Assembly: GCA_907164885.2 (NCBI GenBank)
Contig: OU015492.1
Location: forward strand, 206,677,493 to 206,741,492
Origin: Dolomedes plantarius
Taxonomy: Eukaryota; Arthropoda; Arachnida; Araneae; Dolomedidae
Length of the DNA: 64,000 nt
Direction of reading: 5' to 3'
This document shows positions 24,347 to 35,412 of the stretch, piece by piece (position 1 is the first letter of the stretch; each line of letters begins with the position of its first letter). The notes under the pieces are model-generated. The model saw only the letters and a list, made by a program, of their open reading frames with translations, did not search any database and was not told where the DNA came from. The position numbers and the translations under genes were made by a program.

Positions 24347-26014
24347 AGAATTTCTCGCTGGAAATATTTCTTCTTTCAGAACTTTCAATTAACCTACTTT
24401 TATCCAGACAGTTTCATGCAAATCAAGAGACGTATAATTTTAATCTCTTACTGATGTTAAGCTTTTATAAATATAATTCTCAATTTCTCATAATGAAAGG
24501 ATAAGATAAAGATAAAAAATGTCAACAAAATCTTTTTAAGGAATTATACATTTCAACTAGCTGAAAACCCGCACTTCGCTACGAAGTACATTCAAATTAA
24601 ATACAACGGTCAACGTATGCAATTTATGCCAAAAAATAAATATATATATTTATAATAAATGCGATGATCAATGTATACAATTGATGTAAAATATATATCT
24701 ATCTATATATATATATTTATAAAAACAATCGTAAGGGATATGCATTTTTTTTTGATAATATCCAATCGTCTGCTGCATTAGAAAGATAAAAAAATATTTT
24801 TTTTGTCTATTTAGTTGTTATGCACGTGACGATAAATTTATTGAAAGTACCAGGAAAAGAAATCACGTGATCAGCATTTAATAAATTAAATTCTAAAAAT
24901 TAATCTTTAAAAATTCACCAAAAATCAGGAAATGGAGGTAAAAATTCGAAAAAAAATTCATTTTGAAGGAATTTTTATGATCTTTCTCGTGATATAAATT
25001 TTATAACCCTCAATGTATTATTTTAAATGTAAACGTAAAAAAAGTTTAAAAAACAGCTTAAAAATTTAATTTTAAAAACTCTAAGAAGAATTTTTAAAAA
25101 ATCTCTCTTAGTGCACCCCTGCACCATAAGAAGAATCGCCATGCAAAATTTCAGCCCTTTAGGTCCAGCGGTTTGGTCTGTGCGTTGTATGTCAGTCAGT
25201 CAGTGAATGAATGAGTCAGTTACGGAACTGTTTTATATATATAGATTACAGCCGTCAGGCACAGATAAAGTTAGAAAACATCAACATTTTCTGATTCATA
25301 ATGTAAATGCAATTTTAGAGGGAAAATTCTTGAATCATCTTTCAGTAAGGTAAAATTAAAACATTAAATCCCTATTTATCAGAAAATTCACTTTCTACAT
25401 CAATAGAAAGATTTTCCTGTCAATAAAAATAAACATCTCAAAATTTTATGATTAAGTGTTATAACCTTTAGTTATTAGTTAATCATAAAGTTTTGAGATG
25501 TATATTTTTATTCACAGTAAAATCTTTCTATTGATGTAGAATGTGAATTTTCTGATAAATAGGGATTTAATGTTTTAATTTTACCTTACTGAACTCAGAT
25601 TTTCTCGCTGGAAAGATTTCTTCTTTCAGAACTTTCAATTAATCTACTTTTATCCAGACAGTTTCATGTAAATCAAGAGACGTATAATTTTAATTTCTTA
25701 CTGATGTTCAGCTTTTATAAATATAATTCTCAATTTCTCATAATGAAAGGATAAGATAAAGCTAAAAAATGTCAACAAAATCTTTTTAAGGAATTATACA
25801 TTTCAATTACAGCCGTCAGGCACAAATAAAGTTAGAAAACATCAACATTTTCTCATTCATAACGTAAGTGCAATTTTAGAGGGAAAATTCTTGAATCATC
25901 TTTCAGTAAGGTAAAATTAAAACATTAAGTCCCTATTTATCAGAAAATTCACATTCTACATCAATAGAAAGATTTTACCGTGAATAAAAATATACATCTC
26001 AAAATTTTATGATT
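24347..26014. repeat. Duplicated segment with an inverted middle copy
   Basis: Copy A is 24347-24556 joined across a Helitron to 25246-25462. Copy B is about 25600-26014 and lacks the Helitron. Between them 25479-25593 is an inverted copy of 25341-25455, giving arms of ~115 bp with a 23-bp spacer. Shared variants (GTGAATAAAAATATACATC) link the inverted arm more closely to copy B than to copy A. Confidence 0.88.
24557..25245 (-). mobile_element. Helitron, family 1, copy 2
   Basis: On the minus strand it starts TCTATATATATAAAACAGTT and ends with the hairpin and CTAG. The flanking bases are A and T in Helitron sense. The paralogous empty site at 25806/25807 in copy B reads straight through TTTCAATTACAGCCG, so boundaries and the absence of a target duplication are shown directly. 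689 bp, non-coding. Confidence 0.96.
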
Positions 26015-26028
26015 AAGTGTTATAACCT

Positions 26029-26551
26029 GGGAGGATTAAACATCAACTAACATCAACATTAATTTCAACATCAAGTATGATTAAACATCTACAACAAAAT
26101 CTCTTTAAAACTTAAGACAGAGCAGAACTTGCTATCTAAAGGGAAACGTTGGGAAGAGATCCAGGACAGCTGGAAAGACTATAGTCATAAATCCCGTACA
26201 GAAGCAGTGGCACATTTCAGACTGAAAAACAGGCCACGACTGTCTAGCAGAACATTTAAACCGAATTGGCATCCTAACCAAAAGTGAATGCCAGGTCTGC
26301 AGGGCTGGAAATATGAATGCAGTTCACTTACTTACATGCCCAGGACAGGAGCCCAAAAAAGTGAGAACTTTACCAAATTATACTGGGACGCTAGAGATAT
26401 GATGAACTTTCTATGAACTTTCAACACCTTTTATCTGACTTTGTTCACTGTTGCGCTTTATGCATCTGTTCAATGCTTAGTTCTTTGCTGTTTGTGTTGC
26501 CTGTAAATATGGATCAATTTTCCAAATAAAGCCATAGGTTAAAAAAAAAAA
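26029..26551 (+). mobile_element. 5'-truncated non-LTR retrotransposon (LINE)
   Basis: A 14-bp direct repeat, AAGTGTTATAACCT, flanks it at 26015-26028 and 26552-26565. The right end is a poly-A run preceded by AATAAAG at about 26525. The 5' part is missing. Coding homology is restricted to the C-terminal end of the second ORF. These are the marks of target-primed reverse transcription. Confidence 0.92.
26125..26402 (+). pseudogene. LINE ORF2 C-terminal fragment (Jockey-like)
   Basis: One frame gives WEEIQDSWKDYSHKSRTEAV then AHFRL. After a one-frame slip near 26222 a second frame gives KTGHDCLAEHLNRIGI and a CQVC...HLLTCP Cys/His segment, ending in a TGA at 26400-26402. The HFRLxTGHDCLxxHLxRIGI stretch with a downstream CxxC...HxxxxC is typical of the tail of Jockey-clade arthropod LINE polymerases. 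Reverse transcriptase and endonuclease are absent, so this copy is dead. Confidence 0.82.
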
Positions 26552-26673
26552 AAGTGTTATAACCTTTAGTTATTAAATGTATTGATGTTAGCATATGTAC
26601 ACAAATTTATCCCTAAATGCTCCTTTTCATAGAACGTTTCATGCCATATCCATTATGCAGGTCCCATTCCACA

Positions 26674-27328
26674 TCTATATACATAAAACGCGTAGGTATG
26701 CGGCACAAAAATCGACGATATTTCTACACTCCGAATGGCAACATTAGCGGCCGTGCGCGTGTGTGTGTAGTGGCTCGACGATAGCACGTAATTTGGTACA
26801 ATTTAATTGCTGTATTTTACTCGTGAATAATTTCAATTTATTAATTTGATATGATTAAGTGGAGATCTCTGAATTGCGAACAATAGTACATACAGAGAGT
26901 GATGTAATCTATACTATATTTTAGTACTTGCTGAAATTTTACTCCTTTTTATAAGTGAAGAAATTTTCCCAACAATTTATTATTTGATTTAATGATACCG
27001 TGTATATATCTTCATTTTGAAAAATAGTACATACAGAGAGGGATGTAATTTTTAAAATCATTGGTGTTGGGTTTCACAGTCTTAAATTTAACTCTGTTCC
27101 GAAGTAATGGAAATCCACATTTTTTAATCACGATGTTTTAGAATCAGCCTTATAGTGAATTTAGCAATGATTTTAAATTTTTTGGCTAAACTCCCACTAA
27201 CCCTTAACAACATAAATTCATGTTGGCAGGTAATGGTAACATTCCTTACATATGTTACTTTCAGTTGAATTGTTTTGCAAAAGAAAATATATAACTAAAA
27301 GCGACCATGTTGGTCGCACAGCGGCTAG
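26674..27328 (+). mobile_element. Helitron, family 2
   Basis: 5' end TCTATATACATAAAACGCGT after A (26673). The 3' end is the hairpin GCGACCATGTTGGTCGC followed by ACAGCGGCTAG and then T (27329). The hairpin stem is 7 bp and perfect. 655 bp, with no helicase coding. It lies just after the LINE insertion. Confidence 0.9.
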
Positions 27329-27329
27329 T

Positions 27330-29032
27330 TTTAAAATATTATAAGATTCTATTTCAATCCCCAAATTTAAAGCCAGCCTTATCTTGATCTTTTTAAAATT
27401 TCGAGAGGACTCACTTCAACAGAATCTTTCAAATGCCATTAATTCAAAGTCATTACAAGATTTACAAGATAACAGTGAGACACTCGTGTTCAATCTGATA
27501 CGATTCGACTCATTCTACAGTACCTGAAAGATAGTCTGAAATTTACAATGGATCAGTTCCCCAGTGTTTCCTCTTTTAACAGACTTCCAATCTTTAGTAT
27601 TTTTTTCTAATTTTTTTTTAATTTGTCTTGATCCACATAAAGATTAAAGAAAAACGTTTGAATAAGATATCTTATTCTGATGCCTTTCTGGACTTAAATT
27701 TTTTTACTATAAACCAGTTTCAGCCCATTGTAGGCATTTAGATTTTACATACCAAACTTGAATGGACTGGAGAAAATCCCAAAACTATGTCCTCATATTT
27801 TTTGAGTCATCAGTCACATTTTCCAGTATTGACAGTTTCTAGATTTTTTTTCTCTCCATGTTTTGATCTCATACTACGGTGTTTTATTTTTCATTCCTTT
27901 AAATCATATAAAGGAATCGATATCATGTGTTTGCAAATCTATGACAAAGAAAACATCGATGTAGACTAAATATTTAGCCAAGTAATATGGATTAAGTTAC
28001 TTAATACCCATGACAAAACGAAATTATAAATTCTCGCTAGATTGCCCTAAAATAGTTATTTCTCCATGGATATTAACGAAGTTAAATCCTTCACCATTAA
28101 TGCGTATTTAAAATGCAAAACTGAATTGCATTTTATTAAGTAGCAGCTACAAATGTTCAGGTTGGTGTGCGAATAATGCTGTGAAGACTATTACACGGTA
28201 TTCAGAAAGGTGTGTACTTGCTCTGGACTATAATCACCCTAACGCACAGTCATAAAATGCCTGAAAATCCTATTTGAGCCGAAAAGAACACATTGTGCCT
28301 CGGGGGGTGGGAGTTATAGGAAGGCAAGAAATGACCCTAAAGACATTAGGATAAAGTCGTAAAGTTTTCGTTGTGGGGGGAGATAGAGATTCGATCAGTT
28401 ATAGATCTACGGTAGAGGATGTTAGTCCGGCACTCCAATCTTCGAAGTAGCATGGAGACAGTATTAGTTTTCAGATCTCCGACTTTAATGCTTCATAAAT
28501 ATATTTTCCATTAGATTAGAAAAATGGCATCTATTTGAGTGTAGAGGTCTAATGTACATTATCATTTGATTCTGCGGAAAGAGAAATTTGAGTAGAAGGT
28601 TATTAAATTATTAAACGTATTTTTTTATTCTGGTATACTTATCAGAATATTTATGAGCTCTGTATAAGCTCTGAAACTAAAGCGCTAAAACTAGAGCTCA
28701 TTATAAGTTGCCAGACCAGCCATTATGAGTTCGCGTAACCCTCATAAACCGCAACAGTAAGTCTCGGAGCTTTTAATATAAAATTAGGATAGCAAATAAA
28801 TTACTCAACTCCCTTCGGTTACATTTGTCTTGTTTTACACCTACGCAAACATTAAAATCGGAAACAAAAATTACGCAAAATACTATGTAAGTGATCCCAT
28901 AAGTAAATATCTGTGGTCTATGCAAGCGCAATACTAAAGAAGAATACAAAATAAACTCTTTCTCAAAAATATAATAAAAAATCCTTTTTGACCATTTTAT
29001 AATTTACTGGACTTTTAAAACGTTTTGCAGGA
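27330..29032. other. No gene seen
   Basis: AT-rich unique sequence. 28325-28375 is a diverged relative of 23060-23130. The 60-codon frame at 27787-27969 has no recognisable features. Confidence 0.45.
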
Positions 29033-29040
29033 TTTTTATA

Positions 29041-29275
29041 TATACTTTATTTTTTCCAATGCTCAGGCACTTGTCGTCAAACATTCGCCTATACTACGCC
29101 GCAATTTTCCTGCCCATTTTATTGCGCGGGCACCATATAGACGGACAGCATTACCCCCTATGAAGGGACGACACGAACGCAGGCATTTTTCGTGACGCGA
29201 CGCCAGGATTCGATCCGTGCACCCTAAGCACCGAAAACCAACGCGCTGTACCACTGGGCCGCCACAAGCCCTGGG
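29041..29275 (-). mobile_element. tRNA-derived SINE
   Basis: On the minus strand the 5' part reads GTGGCGGCCCAGTGGTACAG, an A-box-like promoter, followed ~45 bp later by the B-box-like GGATCGAATCC. This is the layout of a pol III tRNA promoter. A ~150-bp unrelated tail follows, ending AT-rich. TTTTTATA is directly repeated at 29033-29040 and 29276-29283 as a target duplication. The tRNA part is diverged and not a functional tRNA. Confidence 0.82.
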
Positions 29276-29386
29276 TTTTTATAAATTTATTCAGCTAATT
29301 TGTAAAGCAACGAATAAAAACGAAGCGCGTACATAACACACTGATATAAAAGAGGTATCACAATATACCGTAAATTATCAGAAATA

Positions 29387-30157
29387 CAAGATGCGCCCAT
29401 AAATTAACTGGACAATTTTTTATAAATAAGAAAAATATTACTCACCTTCAAGTAAATTTATCTTCTTCAAAGTAGTCGCCAAAGGAGTCTATACAATTTT
29501 TCCAACGTTTCTTCAAGTCATCGAAACACTGTTTATAGGCGTTGGAACTAACCGTTCGCAAAATACGCATAACATTTCATTTAATATCCGAGACGTTTTA
29601 CAAATCTCTGTCCTTTCATAACCATCTTAAGCTTCGAAAAAAGGAAAAAATTAGCTGGCGACAATTCGGGAGAATATAGTGGGTGATTTATCACTGTAAT
29701 TGAATGCTTAGCAAGATATTGTTGTACAGATATTGATGTATGGGGCCTAGCATTATCGTGCAAAAGAAACCTTTTCCCAGAATCAAACAGTTTCTTCTTA
29801 ACTCGCCTTATCCTGTTTCTTAATCGAAAAGGCACCTCCTTGTAAAAATACTGATAAATTGTTGGATTTTCAGGGACAAATTCGTGGTGAATAAGTCCTT
29901 TATAATCAAAAAATGCAAAATCCATGAAAGGACATAGATTTGGAAACGTCTCGGCTATTAAATCAAATATTACGCGTATTTTGCGAACGGTTAGTTCCAA
30001 CGCCTATAAACAGTGTTTCGATGACTTGAAGAAACGTTGGAAAAATTGTATAGACTCCTTTGGCGATTATTTTGAAGGACATACATTTATTTGAAGGTGA
30101 GTATACTATTTTTCTTATTTATAAAAAATTGTCCGGTTACTTTATGGGTGCACCTTG
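29387..30157. mobile_element. Rearranged mariner with 3' ends on both sides
   Basis: TA flanks at 29385-29386 and 30158-30159. The outer ~236 bp at each end are inverted copies of each other, starting CAAGATGCGCCCATAAATT and, in complement, CAAGGTGCACCCATAAAGT. Each arm encodes the transposase C terminus, outward: CIDSFGDYFE occurs on minus at the left and on plus at the right. The middle ~300 bp carries part of the catalytic domain. The normal 5' end has been replaced by an inverted 3' end. Confidence 0.9.
29450..30000 (-). pseudogene. Mariner (DD34D-type) transposase fragment
   Basis: On minus, LLHDNARPHTSISVQQYL carries the second catalytic Asp and YSPELSPANFFLFSKLK is the third motif, where the usual Asp (SPxLxPxD) is Asn. 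KMVMKGQRF and, after a frame slip, the YKQCFDDLKKRWKNCIDSF tail follow. The N-terminal helix-turn-helix and first Asp are missing. The ATG-started frame from 30000 begins inside the inverted arm, so its first ~25 residues are antisense of the duplicated tail and not transposase. Loss of the third Asp alone would abolish catalysis. Confidence 0.85.
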
Positions 30158-30159
30158 TA

Positions 30160-30808
30160 TTTAAGACAACACAACTAATTAACACGAGTTTGAATATATT
30201 TCGGTATATTTTTTCAAAAAATGCTATAGTTGAAATAGACATCTGAGCACGTTTTTTCTTTTCAATTTCGAAATTAAATAGTTCAGTAGGTCAATGAATG
30301 GATCAATTTTTGACTTCAAAACAAACAATTTGTTCATACTATTGTTTCAGAATTGCAAACACAATTTTATGGCTGAAAATATCATGTCCTACATTTGAAA
30401 TGGTCTTCTAGGATATACAGGTTTTGATTTAGAAACAAAATCATTTTTGGTTTCCACATTCTTAATGCATGTAGAAATAATTTAATGATTACAGTTAAAT
30501 CTTCCATTATAAAATAATAATTTATTATGTTGCTTTGTAAATTTTTCAGTTCGTGGATAAGTTTCTAAATCCTGAATTGCAGAGCCTCATTTATACAGCG
30601 TCACTTCGTTGATACAATGTCGTTTCGACTTGCCTCCAAGTCTACTCATATTAAGCTTTATTAATAAAAATAAAAGAACATTTTTGCTTATATCCTAATG
30701 AAAATTTAAGTGTGACAAATGCTTTATTTAAAGTAAAGGAATAAACTAGATATAGTAGTTTTACAGTTGATATTAATGAAAAAAATCACTTCTTAAGATC
30801 TTAATATT
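30160..30808. other. No feature seen
   Basis: AT-rich sequence between the mariner and the Mutator-like element. Confidence 0.5.
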
Positions 30809-31733
30809 CCCACACAACCACACAGAGCTAATGGTCATCTATTAGAGCTCGAAATTCATCCATGACATCCAGGACGTAATATAGAGCTCTATAAGATGAA
30901 AAAATAGATGTCTAATAGTCGTACTTCACTTCGACGTCTATTAGAGATCTAAGACGCATTATATACATCTATAAGTCATCTAAGTTTCGATCTCTAATAG
31001 ATGAAGTCTCTATTGTCGACGTCTATAAAAGATACTGATATAGACATCTTATGGAGCTCTTTTAGACCAGCACCGTCACAAAGCGCCATGATGAACAAAC
31101 TACACCGCTGCTGTGTTCTTTGTTACCGAGTGCACCTGAATGCTTCATTTGGATCTATAATCACATCGGAATATTGCGGATATCCTTGCTCAACAAGTTT
31201 ATATCGACTTCCTTTATTTGTTTTAAGGTAAGTGTTAATTCTTAAATAATTTATGCTTAAGGTATAATGACACCTTTGAAACGTCAATTTCTGTCAAAAT
31301 ATTGATTTTTTATTTTTGCTATTTTATGAATGATCTTTTACTTTCAAAATCTGTTTGAATATTGTTTCTAGCTTGTCTAGAACCCAAGTTTTAGGTATTT
31401 TAAAATTGCTTGGCTGTGAAAATTTACAACTGAAAGTACGTTTCTGCAAACCAGAAGTAAGCAAAAATGTTTGTTTACATTGCTGTTTTTCATGATTTTG
31501 TTAGGAAAACTGATTATATACGCACATAAAAACACAAAAATAGTTTTTTAAGCATCTTAATAATATTACGAATTACATCTGCCAACGTTATTTACGGAAT
31601 TTTGTTTTAGAAATTGGCATTAAACTGTGCATTCCAAATCATTGTTTACGTACGAGTTTGCCTTTTGATAATCATTTAAAAGTCACTAAATCCATTTATT
31701 TTTTTCGATATTTTTAGTTTTTTTTCAACGAAA

Positions 31734-32243
31734 ATGCCAAAAAGTACTTCTAGAAAACGCAAACGTAAGTTTTATGGTAATAAATTTACAAATAAATAAT
31801 AGTCCTGTTGAAAGTGAAATGCATAATTCTGCATATGTTGGTGATTACCAAAGTTTTTCTGCCAGTTTTTCAAAGCTACAGACGGCTAGTTCTATATCAA
31901 CAAATGAAAACTGTGGTTCAATGAGTGGTTTTAGAATTTTGGATAATGGAATTCTTTTAAATATAACTCTGCTGTCCAAGCTGTTTTTCAGATAAACAAA
32001 CATTATGTGAGGAATCAAGATATAGGCTGTGCTCTCATTTTTATATTCAGTGTAAAAACTGAGACTTCCATAAAGGTTTGGCATCTTCAAAAAAAAAAAT
32101 GTAAATTCTGAAATAAATACCAGACTAGTGTATGGCATGCACCAGATTGGTAAAGGTTTTGCTGTAGCATATAAATTATGTTCAACGTTGAATTTACATA
32201 CACTGACTAAAACAGCTTACAAAGCTTTGGAATGCAACAAAAT
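31734..32243 (+). pseudogene. Mutator-like transposase, N-terminal part, decayed
   Basis: ATG at 31734 gives MPKSTSRKRKRKFYGNKF, a short basic start, then a stop. The next frame gives SGFRILDNGILLNITLLSKL. A further frame has EESRYRLCSHFYIQCKN and then NTRLVYGMHQIGKGFAVAYK with LCSTLNLHTLT. The order GFRILD...C...NxRxVYxMxxIGKG...FCxxMNLP-like is what I know from animal Mutator-like transposases. At least three frame breaks and one internal stop are present, and the catalytic half is gone. Assignment is from motif memory and fits the long terminal repeats. Confidence 0.65.
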
Positions 32244-32682
32244 GTCATAGCTGCACTTTTTCACTGTGCTTCAAGCACGAATAACCCGAAAGAATAGCAT
32301 AAATAATATAATTTGAAAACCTATAAAATTTTGGATAGTCTTAGAATTCATAACTCAATACTTCAGAGTCAAATGAAATCAAAGACACGCAGGAAATTCC
32401 TGAGAGCAGCTAGAAAGACAAAAAATTACTGCTTTGGAAAGTAAAGAAGGGGAATTTTACAAAACGGGAGCATTTTAATGCACAATTTGTTGTTTATAAT
32501 GCAAAAAAAGTAAGGTAAAAGTTATTTTTGCAGTTTTCTCAAAATATAAATTCCTCTTATTTTACCATACCCGAAACACTATATAACAAAATATGTTAAA
32601 TTAAGAAATTGTTAAGAAAAGCTGATAAATCTTTACCACAGCTAGTAAATAGAGTATTTGAATTGAGAAATAGAGTATTTGA

Positions 32683-32830
32683 TCAGTGAAATTGTATATC
32701 AGTAATATTTTCCTCCTATTAGAGTTCATAGAAAAATTTTATGGTATAGAAGTAACATTAATTGTTCATTTAAATAGACAAGTGTTTGAATGTTACAAAA
32801 TATATTCTAGTAAATATATTGTGTTGTTAG
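32683..32830 (+). repeat. Direct repeat inside MULE, copy 1
   Basis: About 145 bp match 33903-34042. Both read EFIEKxYGIExT...FECYxIYSSKYIV in one frame, so a coding segment was duplicated. The pair brackets the hAT transposase fragment. Confidence 0.75.
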
Positions 32831-32897
32831 TGGCAGGTCCATGTTGTATAATTTATATTTTAGTTTACTTATTATCATTATATTTTCAATTATATTA

Positions 32898-33672
32898 ATG
32901 CATTATTCATGATTTGTTTGCTTTGATTTAGACTCTACAAACTGTTTTATCTCTGGAAGAAGCTCTAAAAATTGTTCCAAGACTTTTCCGTTACTAAGCC
33001 ACCTTATTTCACAATGTAACATTAAAGTATTAATTGAAGCGGAAGAATAATTTTTCTAATATGATTTTTAATAGCTTGGTATATATCGTACCCACGTGTA
33101 TTCCCTTTTAATGGCAAAACTGACGGTATATCTTCCTTTGCTGAGCAATCTTTGAAAACCATCCTTATAAAAATATTTATTTGTGCTACATTACAGATAT
33201 CTGTTGATTCATCACACTGTAAACTTAGAAAAACACATTTTTGTAAATCCTCTTTTAATTGTTCTGATATTCACAGATATTTCTTCTATTCTACGAGTTA
33301 CTGAATTTCTGGATAATTGAACTTCCTGGATAGCTAACATAATTTCATTCTTATTTTTAAATTCTTGAAATAATATCTCTGATGCAGCAAGCATTAATTC
33401 TTTAATTATGTTACCATCCATTAAAGGTTTTTTGTGCATTGCAAGTATATGTGCAATCTTAAACGATGCAATAGTAGCAGCTTTTGATTTATTCACGGGC
33501 CTGGTAAACAAAGATTGTTGGGCAATTAATGCGGTTTTCATTTCTTTCAATTTCCATTTTCTTAAATTGCTGTTAGGAGGATATTCAGTATCATATTTTT
33601 TATGAACTGTTGTGAAATGTCGTTCTATGTTGCATTTTTTCCCAACAGTAACTGTTGAACCACAGGAAAACT
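32898..33672 (-). pseudogene. hAT-type transposase fragment (GTF2IRD2/ZBED-like)
   Basis: Read on minus from about 33672: a partial zinc-finger region (FSCGSTVTVGKKCNIERHFT) leads into ALIAQQSLFTRPVNKSKAAT and HKKPLMDGNIIKELMLAASE. After a frame slip near 33265 it continues with LSLQCDESTDICNVAQINIF, which holds the DESTD acidic motif of hAT transposases, and LPLKGNTRGYDIYQAI. A second break leads to HCEIRWLSNGKVLEQFLELL near 32950. This order matches hAT-derived proteins such as GTF2IRD2- and ZBED-like genes. The C-terminal dimerisation region is absent. It lies inside the Mutator-like element and between two direct repeats. Confidence 0.85.
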
Positions 33673-33731
33673 ATAATAACTGTACTACTATAATAACTGT
33701 AATAACTGTACTACTATATTAACTGTACTAT

Positions 33732-33764
33732 ATTGTGTAGCTCCTTGAGCAGGAGCTACACAAT
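33732..33764. repeat. Short perfect hairpin
   Basis: ATTGTGTAGCTCC and its exact complement flank a 7-base loop. It lies just upstream of the minus-strand hAT fragment, after a tandem AACTGTACTACTAT-like stretch. Function unknown. Confidence 0.85.
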
Positions 33765-33902
33765 AATGACACCAAAGAACTGTTGGATAGTATATAATTT
33801 TATTATTACTCTTTAGTAAGATAAATATTTTAGAGCAGACTTAATATGGAATATACACTCACAAAATTAAAAGATTGCCTGAAGAGAAATTTACTGAAAT
33901 AA

Positions 33903-34042
33903 CAGTGAAATTGTAGATCAGCAATATTTTCCCATTCGAGTTCATAGAAAAAGTTTATGGTATAGAATTAACATCAATTGTTCATTTTAATAGTCAAGAT
34001 TTTGAATGTTATGAAATATATTCTAGTAAATATATTGTGTAT
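33903..34042 (+). repeat. Direct repeat inside MULE, copy 2
   Basis: Partner of 32683-32830. Upstream in one frame KRLPEEKFTEITVKL precedes a stop, so the coding piece was longer. Confidence 0.75.
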
Positions 34043-34489
34043 GTTTTATGAATTCATATTTATATTCTAAGTTTAAATTATTTTTTTTTAGTATGAAGTA
34101 ATTACTCAGACTAGTGGCATATTACTCTGACTAGTGGCACAAAAGAAAAAGCTTTCTGCAACTTAAAAATTTCTCATCTTATATTTAGTAAGCCATTATT
34201 CAAATTTTTTCTTTATTATTTCATTAATATGTCTATTTAGAATTTAAATCGTTTTCATCCTTTGAGTTTGCTATATTTATTTATACCTAAAATTATGTTT
34301 CATTTTTAGATTAATATTATATATATATATATGTGTGTGTGTGTGTATGTAATATTTTAGTTATATTAAATGTGTGCATATTACGAGTATGCATTAAGTT
34401 AAAACCCATCTCACAAAATGTGAATGATATTAAGGTAAACCTAGTGATATTTTCTAACGAATTAAAAATTTATTTATTGTACTTCTAGG

Positions 34490-34790
34490 TGCAGCTAGAA
34501 ATCCATTGTACAAGCAGGTGACTGACTCAAAAATTGAAACCGTCGTCAAAGACTGGTTAAGGCATGCAAATGCTAGGAGTTCAAAACAAAAAGAAAATTG
34601 TGTTGGGGAAATTTTATGATTTTGTATTCAATAAAGCCTTTTATTAAAACATTTTTTCTTTCTTTCTTTGTTGCAGTATTAAAAATATATTTATGTTAAA
34701 GAATGTGAACACAAACAATTTTGGATTAATTATTGAAGAAGATATTTTTAATGAAAATCCAACTGAAGCAGAAAAGTTTTTATAAAAATA
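34490..34790 (+). pseudogene. Exon-like relics of a MULE reading frame
   Basis: After a possible splice acceptor (TTGTACTTCTAG) a frame reads GAARNPLYKQVTDSKIETVV then KDWLRHANARSS. A second segment after TTTGTTGCAG ends NNFGLIIEEDIFNENPTEAE and a stop, with AATAAA shortly downstream at 34787. This looks like the last exons of a transposon gene. I do not recognise the protein. It could equally be the MULE transposase C terminus. Confidence 0.35.
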
Positions 34791-35412
34791 AATTATGATT
34801 TTCATAGATATACTTTTTGAAACTTAATTTATTATGTCCTACTAAGTTACTTTTATAAGTAATGATGGCTGAAAAAAGAAAGAGATATGAGATATCTATA
34901 TATTCAACCAGTATACTGTTGCAGGATTGGGTTTTTGACATTACAAGCATCAAAAACTGGTTTAAACTGTCAAAAACCTATGACGAATAAATAAGTCTTA
35001 ATCACAATAGCTATTAAAAAGGAAGAAACTTGTTTTCAAGCAAATTTAAAAGGTAATTCAGTGTTCAATTTATGTTTTAATTGTGAAATGTATATTTATT
35101 AATTAGAAAAATTGCATTAAAAAAAATTATATATGCACTTATAATAGTTTAGTTTTTCAATTGAAAAATTAGCATTTTGGTTAATTTTCTTTTTTTCTTA
35201 AATTTCAGAATGCATTAATACCAAGTTTTAATGTAAAAATATTAGTTTTATTATTATAATATTTAATATTATAATTATTTTTAAATATTTTTACATTAAA
35301 CATTAGTAATACTGTTATTATTTAAGTAATATATATCACTATTTTTGGCAGTTATAATGTATGACAATTGTCATCGTAATAACATCAAAAGTAGTGGTAA
35401 ATATTAATATTT

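Noticed and set aside
29063..29254. 63-codon minus-strand frame with Cys and Arg
   Set aside because: It lies wholly inside a tRNA-derived SINE, between its two target duplications.
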